Position numbers and translations under genes: made by a program. From positions 1-26,328 of IMG/VR virus record IMGVR_UViG_3300025450_000106: DNA of 26,328 nucleotides. The stretch is one strand, 5' to 3'. This DNA is from a virus. The notes under the pieces are model-generated. The model saw only the letters and a list, made by a program, of their open reading frames with translations, was not told where the DNA came from and made no database searches. This document shows positions 1 through 6,284 of this stretch, in pieces. How positions within the stretch are numbered: position 1 is the stretch's first letter; each line of letters opens with the position of its first letter.

Positions 1-2
1 TG

Positions 3-158
3 GAAGATGGTGTAGAGTCTGATAGTGAGGCTTTAATGACTGCGTGGTTTGCCAATGCTATGATGGCGATGCACGATCATTTAGTGTTGAAAGGTAATCC
101 AATCAATGGAGATCATGCCCAATATCTTATAGATACCGAAAACGGAGTTAAAGAATAA
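3..158 (+). CDS. C-terminal 51 codons of an unidentified phage protein (5' end outside window)
   Basis: An open frame enters from the left edge and ends with TAA at 156-158. The visible tail reads about 51 residues, begins EDGVESDSEALM, contains an Ala/Met/His-rich stretch (WFANAMMAMHDH) and ends IDTENGVKE. Its stop codon overlaps the ATG of the gp47 gene (TAATG), so the two are probably translationally coupled and lie in one transcript. I do not recognise the family. By position it belongs to the DNA-replication/recombination block. Only the C-terminus is visible, so length and function cannot be judged. Confidence 0.7.
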   Translation, partial: EDGVESDSEALMTAWFANAMMAMHDHLVLKGNPINGDHAQYLIDTENGVKE

Positions 159-1171
159 TGGCAAACTTATTTAAAAAAGTTGCGTGTATGACCGATATTC
201 ATTTCGGTCTCAAGAGCAATTCATCAGTACACAATCAGGACTGTGAAGACTTTGTAGATTGGTATATTGCCAAAGCAAAGGAGGAAGGTTGTGATACAGG
301 TATCTTTATGGGCGATTGGCATCATAATCGCAATAGCCTTAATATTACTACAATGGATTATAGCCTTAGGGCCTTGGAGAAGTTGGGACAAGCGTTTGAT
401 CAGTTCTACTTCTTTCCTGGTAATCATGATCTGTACTATAAAGACAAACGAGACATACACTCTGTGGAGTTTGGAAAGTATATACCTGGTATCACTGTGG
501 TACATGAGCCTACTACTATTGGAGATGTCACGCTGTGTCCATGGTTGGTGGGCGAAGAATGGAAGTCGGTAGGTAAGAAAGGCGGGAAATATATATTTGG
601 ACATTTTGAATTACCTAACTTTTTCATGAACGCTATGATACAAATGCCAGATCATGGAGAGATTCAACTAGATAGTTTCAAACAATATGAACTAGGTTTT
701 AGTGGACACTTTCATAAGCGTCAGCAACAAAAGAACATGATTTACATCGGCAATGCTTTCCCACACAATTATGCAGATACATGGGACGATGATCGCGGCA
801 TGATGGTTATGGAATGGGGAGGGCAACCTGAATATTTTAGTTGGCCAGATCAGCCTACTTTTAGAACAGTAACACTAAGCCGTCTAATCGACGAAGCAGA
901 CACTATTATCAAATCTAAGCAACATTTACGTGTTACGCTAGACATTGATATTACATACGAAGAAGCAAGTTTTATTAAAGAAAAGTTCATGGCAGATTAT
1001 GACATCCGCGAACTTACTCTTATTGCAGAAAAGAAAGATGTTGAAATTAATACCAATATCGATGTACAAGCATTTGAATCAGTAGATCAAATCGTTAGCA
1101 ATCAAATTGTTAGTATTGATAGCGATACCTACGACAAAAATATTCTACTGAGCATTTATAACAGCCTATGA
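158..1171 (+). CDS. 47: gp47-like recombination endonuclease subunit (SbcD/Mre11-type metallophosphoesterase)
   Basis: This 337-residue protein is almost exactly the size of T4 gp47 (339). It carries the Mre11/SbcD calcineurin-like phosphoesterase motifs in order: TDIHFG (Asp13, His15), MGDWHH (Asp53), GNHD (Asn89-Asp91), FGHFEL and SGHFHKR. These residues would bind the two catalytic metals. In T4, gp47 pairs with gp46 to process DNA ends, degrade host DNA and load recombination-dependent replication. The ATG overlaps the upstream stop codon and the gene's own stop overlaps the gp46 start (ATGA), which suggests coupled synthesis of the two subunits. The gene order 47 then 46 is the T4 order. 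Family assignment is secure. The details of activity are inferred from the family. Confidence 0.95.
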   Translation: MANLFKKVACMTDIHFGLKSNSSVHNQDCEDFVDWYIAKAKEEGCDTGIFMGDWHHNRNSLNITTMDYSLRALEKLGQAFDQFYFFPGNHDLYYKDKRDIHSVEFGKYIPGITVVHEPTTIGDVTLCPWLVGEEWKSVGKKGGKYIFGHFELPNFFMNAMIQMPDHGEIQLDSFKQYELGFSGHFHKRQQQKNMIYIGNAFPHNYADTWDDDRGMMVMEWGGQPEYFSWPDQPTFRTVTLSRLIDEADTIIKSKQHLRVTLDIDITYEEASFIKEKFMADYDIRELTLIAEKKDVEINTNIDVQAFESVDQIVSNQIVSIDSDTYDKNILLSIYNSL

Positions 1172-2943
1172 AAATAAAAGAATTAACCGTTAAAAACTTT
1201 ATGAGCGTGGGTAATCAAACCCAAGCTGTAAACTTCGGAAAGGAAAACTTAACACTTGTGCTAGGTGAAAACTTAGACCAAGGCGGTGATGATAACGGCA
1301 GTCGTAATGGTACAGGTAAAACTACCATTGTAAACGCTCTTAGTTTTGCTTTATTTGGTAACGCACTTACTAACATTAAAAAAGACAATCTTATTAACAA
1401 AATTAACAACAAAAATATGTTAGTGACTTTGACGTTTGAAAAAGACGGAACAGATTATCGAATTGAACGTGGACGTAAACCCAGTGTTATGAAGTTCTTT
1501 GTTAACGACCAAGAACAAGAAGGCGAAGAATCCGATGATAGCCAAGGCGATCAACGTGAAACACAAAAAGACATCGATGAACTTTTTGGCATGAGCCACG
1601 ACATGTTCAAGCATATTGTTGCGTTAAACACTTATACAGAACCGTTTTTATCAATGCGGGCCAATGACCAACGTGTTATTATTGAACAGTTGTTGGGTAT
1701 TACTATTCTTAGCGAAAAAGCAGAAACGCTTAAAGAGCTAGTTAAGCAAACTAAGGATGCTATTACACAAGAGTCTGCAAATATCGAAGCTGCCAAGAAA
1801 TCTAATGATAAAATACAAATTAGTATTGATAGTTTGTTAACTAGACAAACAGCTTGGAATACGCAACATGCTAACGAACTTGAAAAGATAGGACGTAGCA
1901 TAGTAGAGTTGGAAAGTGTAGATATTGAAGCTGAGCTTGCGAAGCACAGCGAGCTCAAAGAGTTCGATGAAAAAACAGCGAAGCTGCGAAGTTTAAATAA
2001 GGAACGTGCTACGTTAGATAGCGCGATAGCGCAAGCGGAGCGAAGCGTTACGAAGTATGAACGCGAACTCGCCTTATTGGCAAGTAAGACCTGTCACGCT
2101 TGTGAACAACAGCTACATGATCATAAGCATGAAGAAATGACAGCTCTAGCTCAGAAGCATCTGGACGAGGCGGTCATTTACTTTACTAAAGTATCAAAGG
2201 ACCTGGAAAAAATTACAGCAGAAATTACTTCTATTGGTGAGGTTCCAGCCAAGCCTATTACCTACTACGACAGTTATGAGCAGGCGCTTAAACATCAGAA
2301 CAACTTGAAGACTCTTGAAAATCAACTGATACAAAAAAGCAATGACACAGATCCTTATCAGGAACAGATTGACGAACTCACTGACACTGCCATGCAGGAA
2401 ATCACCTGGGACAATGTTAATACTTTAACCAGCTTAAAGGATCATCAAGAGTTCTTATTAAAATTGTTGACTAGCAAGGATTCCTTTATCCGTAAAAAGA
2501 TTATAGATCAAAACCTAGCATATTTGAACAATCGTCTAACTTATTATCTTGATAAGATGGGATTGCCTCATACTGTGTTATTCCAAAATGACTTAACCGT
2601 TGAGATCACCCAGCTAGGGCAAGATTTAGATTTTGATAATCTAAGTCGAGGTGAGCGGAATAGACTTATCCTTGGTTTGTCATGGTCGTTTAGAGATGTT
2701 TGGGAAAGTTTATATCAACCTATCAACTTGTTGTTTGTTGACGAGCTTATTGACAACGGGCTTGATGCTGCAGGTGTTGAAGGCGCATTGGCTGTACTAA
2801 AGAAAATGGGTCGTGAACGCAAGAAGAATATTTTCTTAATTAGTCACAAGGACGAACTAATCGGCCGTGTTAACAATGTGTTAAAAGTTATCAAAGAAAA
2901 CGGCTATACTAGCTATGCTAACGATTTAGAAATTAATGAGTAA
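1168..2943 (+). CDS. 46: gp46-like recombination endonuclease subunit (SbcC/Rad50-type ATPase)
   Basis: A 591-residue SMC/Rad50-type ATPase (T4 gp46 is 560). The Walker A loop GSRNGTGKTT spans residues about 44-53 and is preceded by an Asp/Gly-rich insertion (GENLDQGGDD) that I do not recall in T4 gp46. Two coiled-coil arms flank a zinc hook CHAC (Cys309, Cys312). The ABC signature LSRGERNRL starts near residue 492, Walker B LLFVDEL is at 521-527, and the H-loop His560 lies in LISHKDEL. The head domains and hook mean it should dimerise and drive the gp47 nuclease. The start codon overlaps the gp47 stop. The first coil (bases about 1930-2060) has a locally GC-rich run with repeated GCGAAGC words. 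Confidence 0.95.
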   Translation: MKIKELTVKNFMSVGNQTQAVNFGKENLTLVLGENLDQGGDDNGSRNGTGKTTIVNALSFALFGNALTNIKKDNLINKINNKNMLVTLTFEKDGTDYRIERGRKPSVMKFFVNDQEQEGEESDDSQGDQRETQKDIDELFGMSHDMFKHIVALNTYTEPFLSMRANDQRVIIEQLLGITILSEKAETLKELVKQTKDAITQESANIEAAKKSNDKIQISIDSLLTRQTAWNTQHANELEKIGRSIVELESVDIEAELAKHSELKEFDEKTAKLRSLNKERATLDSAIAQAERSVTKYERELALLASKTCHACEQQLHDHKHEEMTALAQKHLDEAVIYFTKVSKDLEKITAEITSIGEVPAKPITYYDSYEQALKHQNNLKTLENQLIQKSNDTDPYQEQIDELTDTAMQEITWDNVNTLTSLKDHQEFLLKLLTSKDSFIRKKIIDQNLAYLNNRLTYYLDKMGLPHTVLFQNDLTVEITQLGQDLDFDNLSRGERNRLILGLSWSFRDVWESLYQPINLLFVDELIDNGLDAAGVEGALAVLKKMGRERKKNIFLISHKDELIGRVNNVLKVIKENGYTSYANDLEINE

Positions 2944-3214
2944 GCACGTTGATCCAAGTCCCTATCAAAACGAAGAATCGCATGAAAAACTCATGGCGGC
3001 TTTTCGCGAGTATTTTAAAGAAAATCAAGAATGGATCAACAAAGGCACACGTAGTTCAGGCGAACGTATGCGCTACTGGCTAGCGCAGATTAGAATTATA
3101 GCCAAAGAACGCCGTACGCATGTACAACAGTATCGCGTATGGTTAGATAGGGCAAAAGCAGAACGTAAGGCAAATCAAAAGGCACAGGGTACGGAGACAG
3201 ATGACACTAATTAG
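2936..3214 (+). CDS. small basic hypothetical protein, 92 aa
   Basis: A 92-residue protein that starts 8 bases inside the end of the gp46 gene, so its translation is likely coupled to gp46. No clear Shine-Dalgarno sequence precedes the ATG. The protein looks helical. It opens with a polar segment, then a Trp/Arg-rich middle (EWINKGTRSSGERMRYWLAQIRI is the most distinctive part; Arg and Trp recur through residues 34-70), and ends in a charged Lys/Arg/Gln tail. No catalytic motif is visible. Its position in the gp47-gp46 operon suggests a nucleic-acid-related role, but that is inference only. I do not recognise the family. Confidence 0.75.
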   Translation: MSKHVDPSPYQNEESHEKLMAAFREYFKENQEWINKGTRSSGERMRYWLAQIRIIAKERRTHVQQYRVWLDRAKAERKANQKAQGTETDDTN

Positions 3215-3220
3215 TGTATG
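3193..3220 (+). promoter_or_regulatory. Distant Shine-Dalgarno, perfect palindrome and ATG of the GIY-YIG gene
   Basis: GGAG at 3193-3196 is 21 bases upstream of the ATG at 3218, too far for normal initiation. The last 14 bases before the ATG (3204-3217, ACACTAATTAGTGT) form a perfect palindrome. Folded as a hairpin with an AATT loop, it would loop out the excess and leave 7 bases of effective spacing. T4 gene 38 is the known example of such a 'hairpin-shortened' ribosome-binding site. The palindrome could instead be a protein-binding operator. Confidence 0.45.
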
Positions 3221-3643
3221 TCTTGGTACTATAACAATGAAATTGTAGAAGAACTTCCCGAAGATTGTGTTGGGTTTGTATATCTTATAACAAACACAAT
3301 TACAGGGCGTATGTACATAGGCAAAAAACTAGCAAAATTTTCTAAAACTACTTATCGAACAGTAAAATTAAAAAACGGCACTAAGAAAAAAAAGAAAATC
3401 CGCAGTAAAATTAACAGTGATTGGCAGACCTATTATGGGTCGTCGGATGAATTACTCAAGGATATTGCGCAGTTAGGTCAAGAAAACTTTCGCAGGGAAA
3501 TACTGTTTTACTGTAAATCCAAAGCAGAAACGTCATATATAGAGGCTCGTGAACAGTTCAGCCGTCGTGTGCTGGAATCAAAAGACTATTATAATGGTCA
3601 AATTTCCGTGCGTGTACACGGTTCACACATACTCAAATCATAA
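3218..3643 (+). CDS. SegE-like GIY-YIG domain endonuclease
   Basis: A 141-residue protein with an N-terminal GIY-YIG core: VYLI at residues 21-24 stands for the GIY strand and YIGKK at 33-37 for the YIG strand, with the usual spacing. A Lys-rich insertion (KLKNGTKKKKKIRSK) follows, then the conserved W-x-x-YYGSSDELLKDI segment and a Glu-containing helix (SYIEAREQF). This arrangement matches the phage SegE-type putative GIY-YIG family. Members are free-standing homing-type or structure-specific nucleases. No DNA-binding C-terminal domain is obvious, and the protein is short. It is the last gene of the gp47/gp46 block and sits beside the structured intergenic region. The start is set by the ATG directly after the palindrome at 3204-3217. 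Confidence 0.8.
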   Translation: MSWYYNNEIVEELPEDCVGFVYLITNTITGRMYIGKKLAKFSKTTYRTVKLKNGTKKKKKIRSKINSDWQTYYGSSDELLKDIAQLGQENFRREILFYCKSKAETSYIEAREQFSRRVLESKDYYNGQISVRVHGSHILKS

Positions 3644-3646
3644 TAC

Positions 3647-3660
3647 TTTAGGCTACTAAA
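3647..3660 (+). other. Small hairpin TTTAG-GCTA-CTAAA after the GIY-YIG stop
   Basis: A perfect 5-bp stem (3647-3651 with 3656-3660) with a GCTA tetraloop begins three bases after the stop codon at 3641-3643. No T-run follows, so it is a poor intrinsic terminator. It may protect the mRNA 3' end. The same GCTA loop appears in two further hairpins of this gap. Confidence 0.4.
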
Positions 3661-3684
3661 TCACCAAATAAGCCAGCACAGGCG

Positions 3685-3810
3685 TTGACATTGTGCCCTG
3701 AATCCGTTCTGTTGTGTGACGGCAAGGTAGTTCTGCTTGGTGACAGAGTTATAAATCACTATCCTTTACAGGACGACGATTGGATATGCCATAACCAGTT
3801 TGATTTATAA
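3685..3810 (+). CDS. Possible 41-codon ORF with TTG start, or gene remnant
   Basis: This frame has no ATG but reads like protein: after TTG at 3685 (or TTG at 3691) it gives LTLCPESVLLCDGKVVLLGD, then RVINHYPLQDDDWICHNQFDL, and stops at 3808-3810. The frame is open upstream only back to a TAG at 3649. An AGG at 3680-3682 lies 8 bases before the second TTG, which is a weak ribosome-binding site. The alternation of hydrophobic strand (KVVLLGDRVI) and acidic turn suggests a small folded protein or the end of a decayed gene. No family is recognised and existence is uncertain. Confidence 0.3.
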   Translation: MTLCPESVLLCDGKVVLLGDRVINHYPLQDDDWICHNQFDL

Positions 3811-3833
3811 GGGGAAGTAACAAGGCTAAAAGA

Positions 3834-3936
3834 GGGGTAGTAGCCCCACGGTTTAACAAGTGTTAGCGTATTTGTTAAGCCCGCCGTCATATAAAGACTC
3901 TGCTCGTGGTACCGGATGACCGCCACTGTAATGCAG
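3834..3936 (+). ncRNA. Candidate structured RNA: three consecutive hairpins in the intergenic gap
   Basis: Three stems follow each other. First is GGGG (3834-3837) with CCCC (3844-3847). Second is GGTTTAACAA (3850-3859) with TTGTTAAGCC (3872-3881), ten pairs including one G-U that is valid only for plus-strand RNA. Third is a nested arm: CTGC/GCAG (3900-3903 with 3933-3936), GTGG/CCAC (3906-3909 with 3923-3926) and CGG/CCG (3913-3915 with 3920-3922), closed by an ATGA loop. No coding frame explains the region. It matches no tRNA, hammerhead or group I intron core that I can recognise. It could be a phage non-coding RNA or an elaborate 3' UTR. Confidence 0.4.
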
Positions 3937-3970
3937 TAACGCTAAGGTGATATTGTGCAACTCGGATAAT

Positions 3971-4001
3971 GTCAAAACAACTTTGCCCGCTAGGGCAAAG
4001 T
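3971..4001 (-). terminator. Intrinsic terminator for the minus-strand gp26/gp51 transcript
   Basis: A perfect 8-bp stem, CTTTGCCC (3981-3988) and GGGCAAAG (3993-4000), has a four-base loop and one more A-T pair outside. Read on the minus strand it is followed by TTGTTTTGAC, a T-rich tail. On the plus strand the tail is TGTGACTG, with no T-run. It therefore best serves the minus-strand gene pair, whose last stop codon is at 4120-4122. Confidence 0.55.
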
Positions 4002-4119
4002 GTGACTGAACAATCTGGATAATATCTTAACGCTTCGCGTTTAATAAATCATTAACTACTTCTTGATAGACTAATAAAAGTTCGAGCTGAAGCGAAGAAC
4101 AGAAGAACGCTAGTTCTTC
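4001..4119. other. Remaining non-coding gap with minor hairpins
   Basis: No convincing gene is seen. A short hairpin centres on 4031-4039 (CGC-TTC-GCG with imperfect A/T flanks). A perfect 8-bp stem AGAAGAAC-GCTA-GTTCTTCT occupies 4101-4120 and its last base overlaps the gp51-like stop codon (4120-4122). Only weak T-runs follow the latter on either strand. It may stabilise the end of the minus-strand mRNA. Confidence 0.45.
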
Positions 4120-4359
4120 TTATAACAATGGCATACGTGTTTCTTTAGTTACTTCGATATTCTCTTTGATAATATTATAGATCAATTCACGATCTGAGAA
4201 TGTGTAGATATGAAGTAGATCTTCTACACTAACACCACCACGCATATACCAGGATATTCTAAAAAGTTCTTCTTTAAAGCCCTGGATCTGATTGTCTAGC
4301 CTAACTAGATGTGCTTGAATTTCGTCTGGTGGAAGACTAATTAGGCTTGTACGAAAAAA
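4120..4359 (-). CDS. 51: gp51-like domain in the -1 frame, expressed as a frameshift extension of the gp26-like gene
   Basis: The frame has 77 codons after the slippery site and ends at TAA (4122-4120). It encodes a compact, well-formed domain: LPPDEIQAHLVRLDNQI, then ELFRISWYMRGGVSVEDLL, then an acidic/aromatic helix and the end IIKENIEVTKETRMPLL. The W-Y-M-R-G-G core and the IIKEN..TK ending are what I recall for the short gp51-type baseplate-hub assembly proteins of environmental T4-like phages. This is recall, not a search. The frame is closed upstream by TGA at 4371-4369, and it contains no ATG, GTG or TTG before the ATG at 4245-4243, which would cut away half of the conserved part. Fusion by -1 frameshift gives 272 + 77 = 349 residues. 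An AUU start at 4341 is the main alternative. Confidence 0.8.
   Translation of the reverse strand, partial: FFRTSLISLPPDEIQAHLVRLDNQIQGFKEELFRISWYMRGGVSVEDLLHIYTFSDRELIYNIIKENIEVTKETRMPLL
4298..4359 (-). promoter_or_regulatory. Programmed -1 ribosomal frameshift signal: slippery TTTTTTC plus 11-bp stem
   Basis: On the minus strand the gp26-like reading ...AAT TTT TTC GTA contains the heptamer T TTT TTC (4359-4353) in the correct phase for tandem -1 slippage. After a 5-base spacer (GTACA, 4352-4348) comes AGCCTAATTAG (4347-4337). It pairs with CTAGTTAGGCT (4308-4298): eleven consecutive pairs, one of them G-U, around a 28-base loop. The G-U pair is an A-C mismatch on the plus strand, so the stem belongs to the minus-strand RNA. 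The zero-frame stop TAA (4343-4341) lies inside the stem. Heptamer, phase, spacing, stem and a long open -1 frame together fit the standard signal. Confidence 0.82.
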
Positions 4360-5168
4360 TTTGACTGATCAAGGTCTACAGCAAGATTGGCTTCTTGGCC
4401 ACAGTTGTCGCATTTAACTGGGAATCGAGGCATGGCCCAAGCATCATTATTTTTTTGATTTCTAGCTTTGATAGCATCAAACACACTCTTGTCGCAGTTG
4501 TCCAACCATTCCATGATAAAGGGAGTTTCGGTAACTACTTGCTGACCAGTATCAACACTTTCAATAGTAGCACGATAAATTTCAGTTTGGATATCGGCTA
4601 ATTCTTTGAATAAACTGTTAACTACTTCTTGTCTTTCTGGAGTGTTGTCCATGACTTCTGCTTGAGCAAGACGTTGTTGTAGTCTAAAGTTTTTAAGATT
4701 AAACTCAGTGCTTTGCTTATATGTTAATGGACGTAGATTAATGGTCAGATCGTCTGTGACAATTTTACCGTCATACTGACAGGCCATGTAAAATTCCACA
4801 ACTTTGTTTAGATCGATGTCATAGTCATTTTCAGATCCGCAATTATTGCACTTGTGTCCCACGGTCATGGAGTTGCCATAGGTAGCAATACGAATAGCTG
4901 CCAATAAAATAACTAGATCCAGTATACACAATTCCCAAGGATCTTTGATAGCCGGGCAACAGCTGGTTAAAACTTGTGCTGTGCTTTCGCCAGACAACAA
5001 TGCATCTGGAGTTTTAACAATGATTTCATCCATGCCCGTCATACCATATACTGGTGTATTGGTAACATCGCCTTGGATAGTACCGGGCTTGTTAAAGATA
5101 CCTCCGCTGGGGAACTTGATATAGATCTTAGGTTGTCTAAAGTACTTTTGTAACGGATTAACGGCCAT
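4341..5168 (-). CDS. 26: gp26-like baseplate hub assembly protein with zinc-ribbon Cys pairs (short, zero-frame product)
   Basis: A 275-residue protein of the T4 gp26-type 'T4 baseplate' family. The N-terminus (PLQKYFRQPKIYIKFPSGG) and the ..PDALLSGESTAQVLTSCCP.. region are characteristic. CNNC (107-110) and CDNC (253-256) are positioned to form one zinc ribbon, bracketing a helical middle (NFRLQQRLAQAEV, SLFKELADIQTEIYRA). In T4, gp26 and gp51 help assemble the baseplate hub. GGAG at 5180-5177 is 8 bases before the ATG, and a perfect TATAAATA late promoter is upstream. The last codons contain the slippery heptamer, so ribosomes that do not shift make this form and those that shift add the gp51-like domain. 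T4 gp26 is 208 residues. The family call is good, but chaperone function is inferred. Confidence 0.85.
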   Translation of the reverse strand: MAVNPLQKYFRQPKIYIKFPSGGIFNKPGTIQGDVTNTPVYGMTGMDEIIVKTPDALLSGESTAQVLTSCCPAIKDPWELCILDLVILLAAIRIATYGNSMTVGHKCNNCGSENDYDIDLNKVVEFYMACQYDGKIVTDDLTINLRPLTYKQSTEFNLKNFRLQQRLAQAEVMDNTPERQEVVNSLFKELADIQTEIYRATIESVDTGQQVVTETPFIMEWLDNCDKSVFDAIKARNQKNNDAWAMPRFPVKCDNCGQEANLAVDLDQSNFFVQA

Positions 5169-5194
5169 TGTAATAACTCCAAAATATTGTCATG

Positions 5195-5202
5195 TATTTA
5201 TA
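5195..5202 (-). promoter_or_regulatory. T4-type late promoter TATAAATA (drives gp26/gp51)
   Basis: A perfect TATAAATA, followed by C, reads on the minus strand. The known late start site is about 6 bases beyond the motif, here near 5189, giving a leader of about 20 bases that contains GGAG. It is back-to-back with the plus-strand motif at 5245-5252. Confidence 0.85.
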
Positions 5203-5244
5203 TACGCACTTTTTGGGTTATTTTCGTATTGGCTAGGTTTATTT

Positions 5245-5252
5245 GGTAAATA
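5245..5252 (+). promoter_or_regulatory. Late-promoter-like GGTAAATA, very close to the ATG at 5259
   Basis: GGTAAATA followed by C has 6 of 8 matches to TATAAATA. The predicted start (about 5258) is one base before the ATG at 5259. There is no Shine-Dalgarno sequence between, so the transcript would be leaderless. Confidence 0.55.
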
Positions 5253-5258
5253 CAAATT

Positions 5259-6284
5259 ATGAAAGTTTATGAAGTAATTTCAAAAGATCCTCAACTAGAC
5301 GAATTCAGTTTGAATCCAATGAACTGGTTCGGTGCCGGTAATGCAGGAGCCGCAGCTAAACAAGCCAGTTATGATGCTGGGGCTGTTAAAAATCTAGCGG
5401 CAATTGCTAAAAAGCAATTTCCAAATCTAAGTCCAGCTGCTGGTAAAGCACTGGCTGACATTACATCTGGTACAGCTAAAGCTAGCAAGGCCGCATCGCA
5501 AGAAGCATTTGCTATGAAAGTAGGTAATATTAGCTATGTGTTGCGTGTACTAGGTGCGTTTGCTATCAGTTACAAGTTGTACAGCAATTTTTCTATACTT
5601 GAAGATAAGTATAATGCAGGTGAATTAAACGCTGAACAGTATAAAGAAGCACACGAAGCCTACTGGGGACTGTGGGTTATTCAATTCATGGGTCCATGGT
5701 TAGCAACAACTTTAGGTACAGCTAAACTAGTAGCATTTTTAATTCGTTTAATACTGGCGGTATTAACATTAGGTGTAACTGTGTTTACTGGCGGAGGTGC
5801 AGCCGCTGCAACAATTACAGGTCTAGTAGTTGAACAAGCTGTGTTTACGGCTTTACAAGCGTTCTTAATGTCTAAAACATTTGAACAATGGATGTCGGAT
5901 CACTTTTTCAAAACACTAGTAACTATTGGTTCAGTACCAGATGCTAGTTGGAATATACTACGTCAGTATTTGAGTGAAATTCCAGTAATAAATGCGTTCT
6001 TCAAAGATAAAGGTGTTGATTTTTACACAGCTGCCAAGAAAGAAAAACAAAGAATCAATCCTGCGGCAGCTGCTGACGATGAAAAAGCAACACAAGCAAG
6101 AAACCTAGCACCTTTAGATTCTGATAAAAATGCTATTATGATTAACGGAATTCGTGTTACTGATAAAGACGGCAACTTAGACGATTATGCCATGATGCGT
6201 CCTTTTGTTAAGAACTATTTAGAACTGCATCCTGAAGATCCTAATGTACAAAAAGTACTAGCACTACAATCCAAATCTAAATAA
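5259..6284 (+). CDS. Hypothetical hydrophobic protein, 341 aa, upstream of the tape measure
   Basis: The protein is not assigned to a family. The N-terminus (MKVYEVISKDPQLDEFSLNP) is polar, then an Ala/Gly/Lys-rich segment runs to about residue 85. Several hydrophobic stretches follow: about 90-105 (VLRVLGAFAISYKLY), about 134-150 (WGLWVIQFMGPWLA) and a long one at about 155-200 (LVAFLIRLILAVLTLGVTVF, then an Ala/Gly-rich stretch). The C-terminus is soluble and acidic. Such profiles fit a virion protein that inserts in or crosses the host membrane during DNA entry, or a holin-like/internal protein. This is inference. No Shine-Dalgarno sequence precedes the ATG and a late-promoter motif ends 6 bases before it. 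It sits next to the tape-measure gene, pointing to a tail-related job. Confidence 0.75.
   Translation: MKVYEVISKDPQLDEFSLNPMNWFGAGNAGAAAKQASYDAGAVKNLAAIAKKQFPNLSPAAGKALADITSGTAKASKAASQEAFAMKVGNISYVLRVLGAFAISYKLYSNFSILEDKYNAGELNAEQYKEAHEAYWGLWVIQFMGPWLATTLGTAKLVAFLIRLILAVLTLGVTVFTGGGAAAATITGLVVEQAVFTALQAFLMSKTFEQWMSDHFFKTLVTIGSVPDASWNILRQYLSEIPVINAFFKDKGVDFYTAAKKEKQRINPAAAADDEKATQARNLAPLDSDKNAIMINGIRVTDKDGNLDDYAMMRPFVKNYLELHPEDPNVQKVLALQSKSK

Noticed and set aside
224-604. 126-codon minus-strand frame and a 101-codon plus-strand frame inside gp47
   Set aside because: Both are shadows of the gp47 gene, which has clear catalytic motifs. Neither shows a domain.
3685-3713. TTGACA as a sigma70 -35 box
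   Set aside because: No TATAAT-like -10 box is found 17 bases downstream.
3811-3826. Resemblance of GGGGAAGTAACAAGG to the 3' end of 16S rRNA
   Set aside because: The match covers about ten bases and does not continue, so it is chance.
3811-4119. tRNA, hammerhead ribozyme or group I intron
   Set aside because: No cloverleaf with a T-arm in place, no CTGATGA...GAAA core and no intron core pairs were found.
4120-4341. Independent gp51-like gene starting at ATT 4341-4339 or ATG 4245-4243
   Set aside because: AUU starts are very rare and no Shine-Dalgarno sequence is present. The ATG would discard half of the conserved domain. The slippery site plus stem explains the arrangement better, although the AUU start is not excluded.
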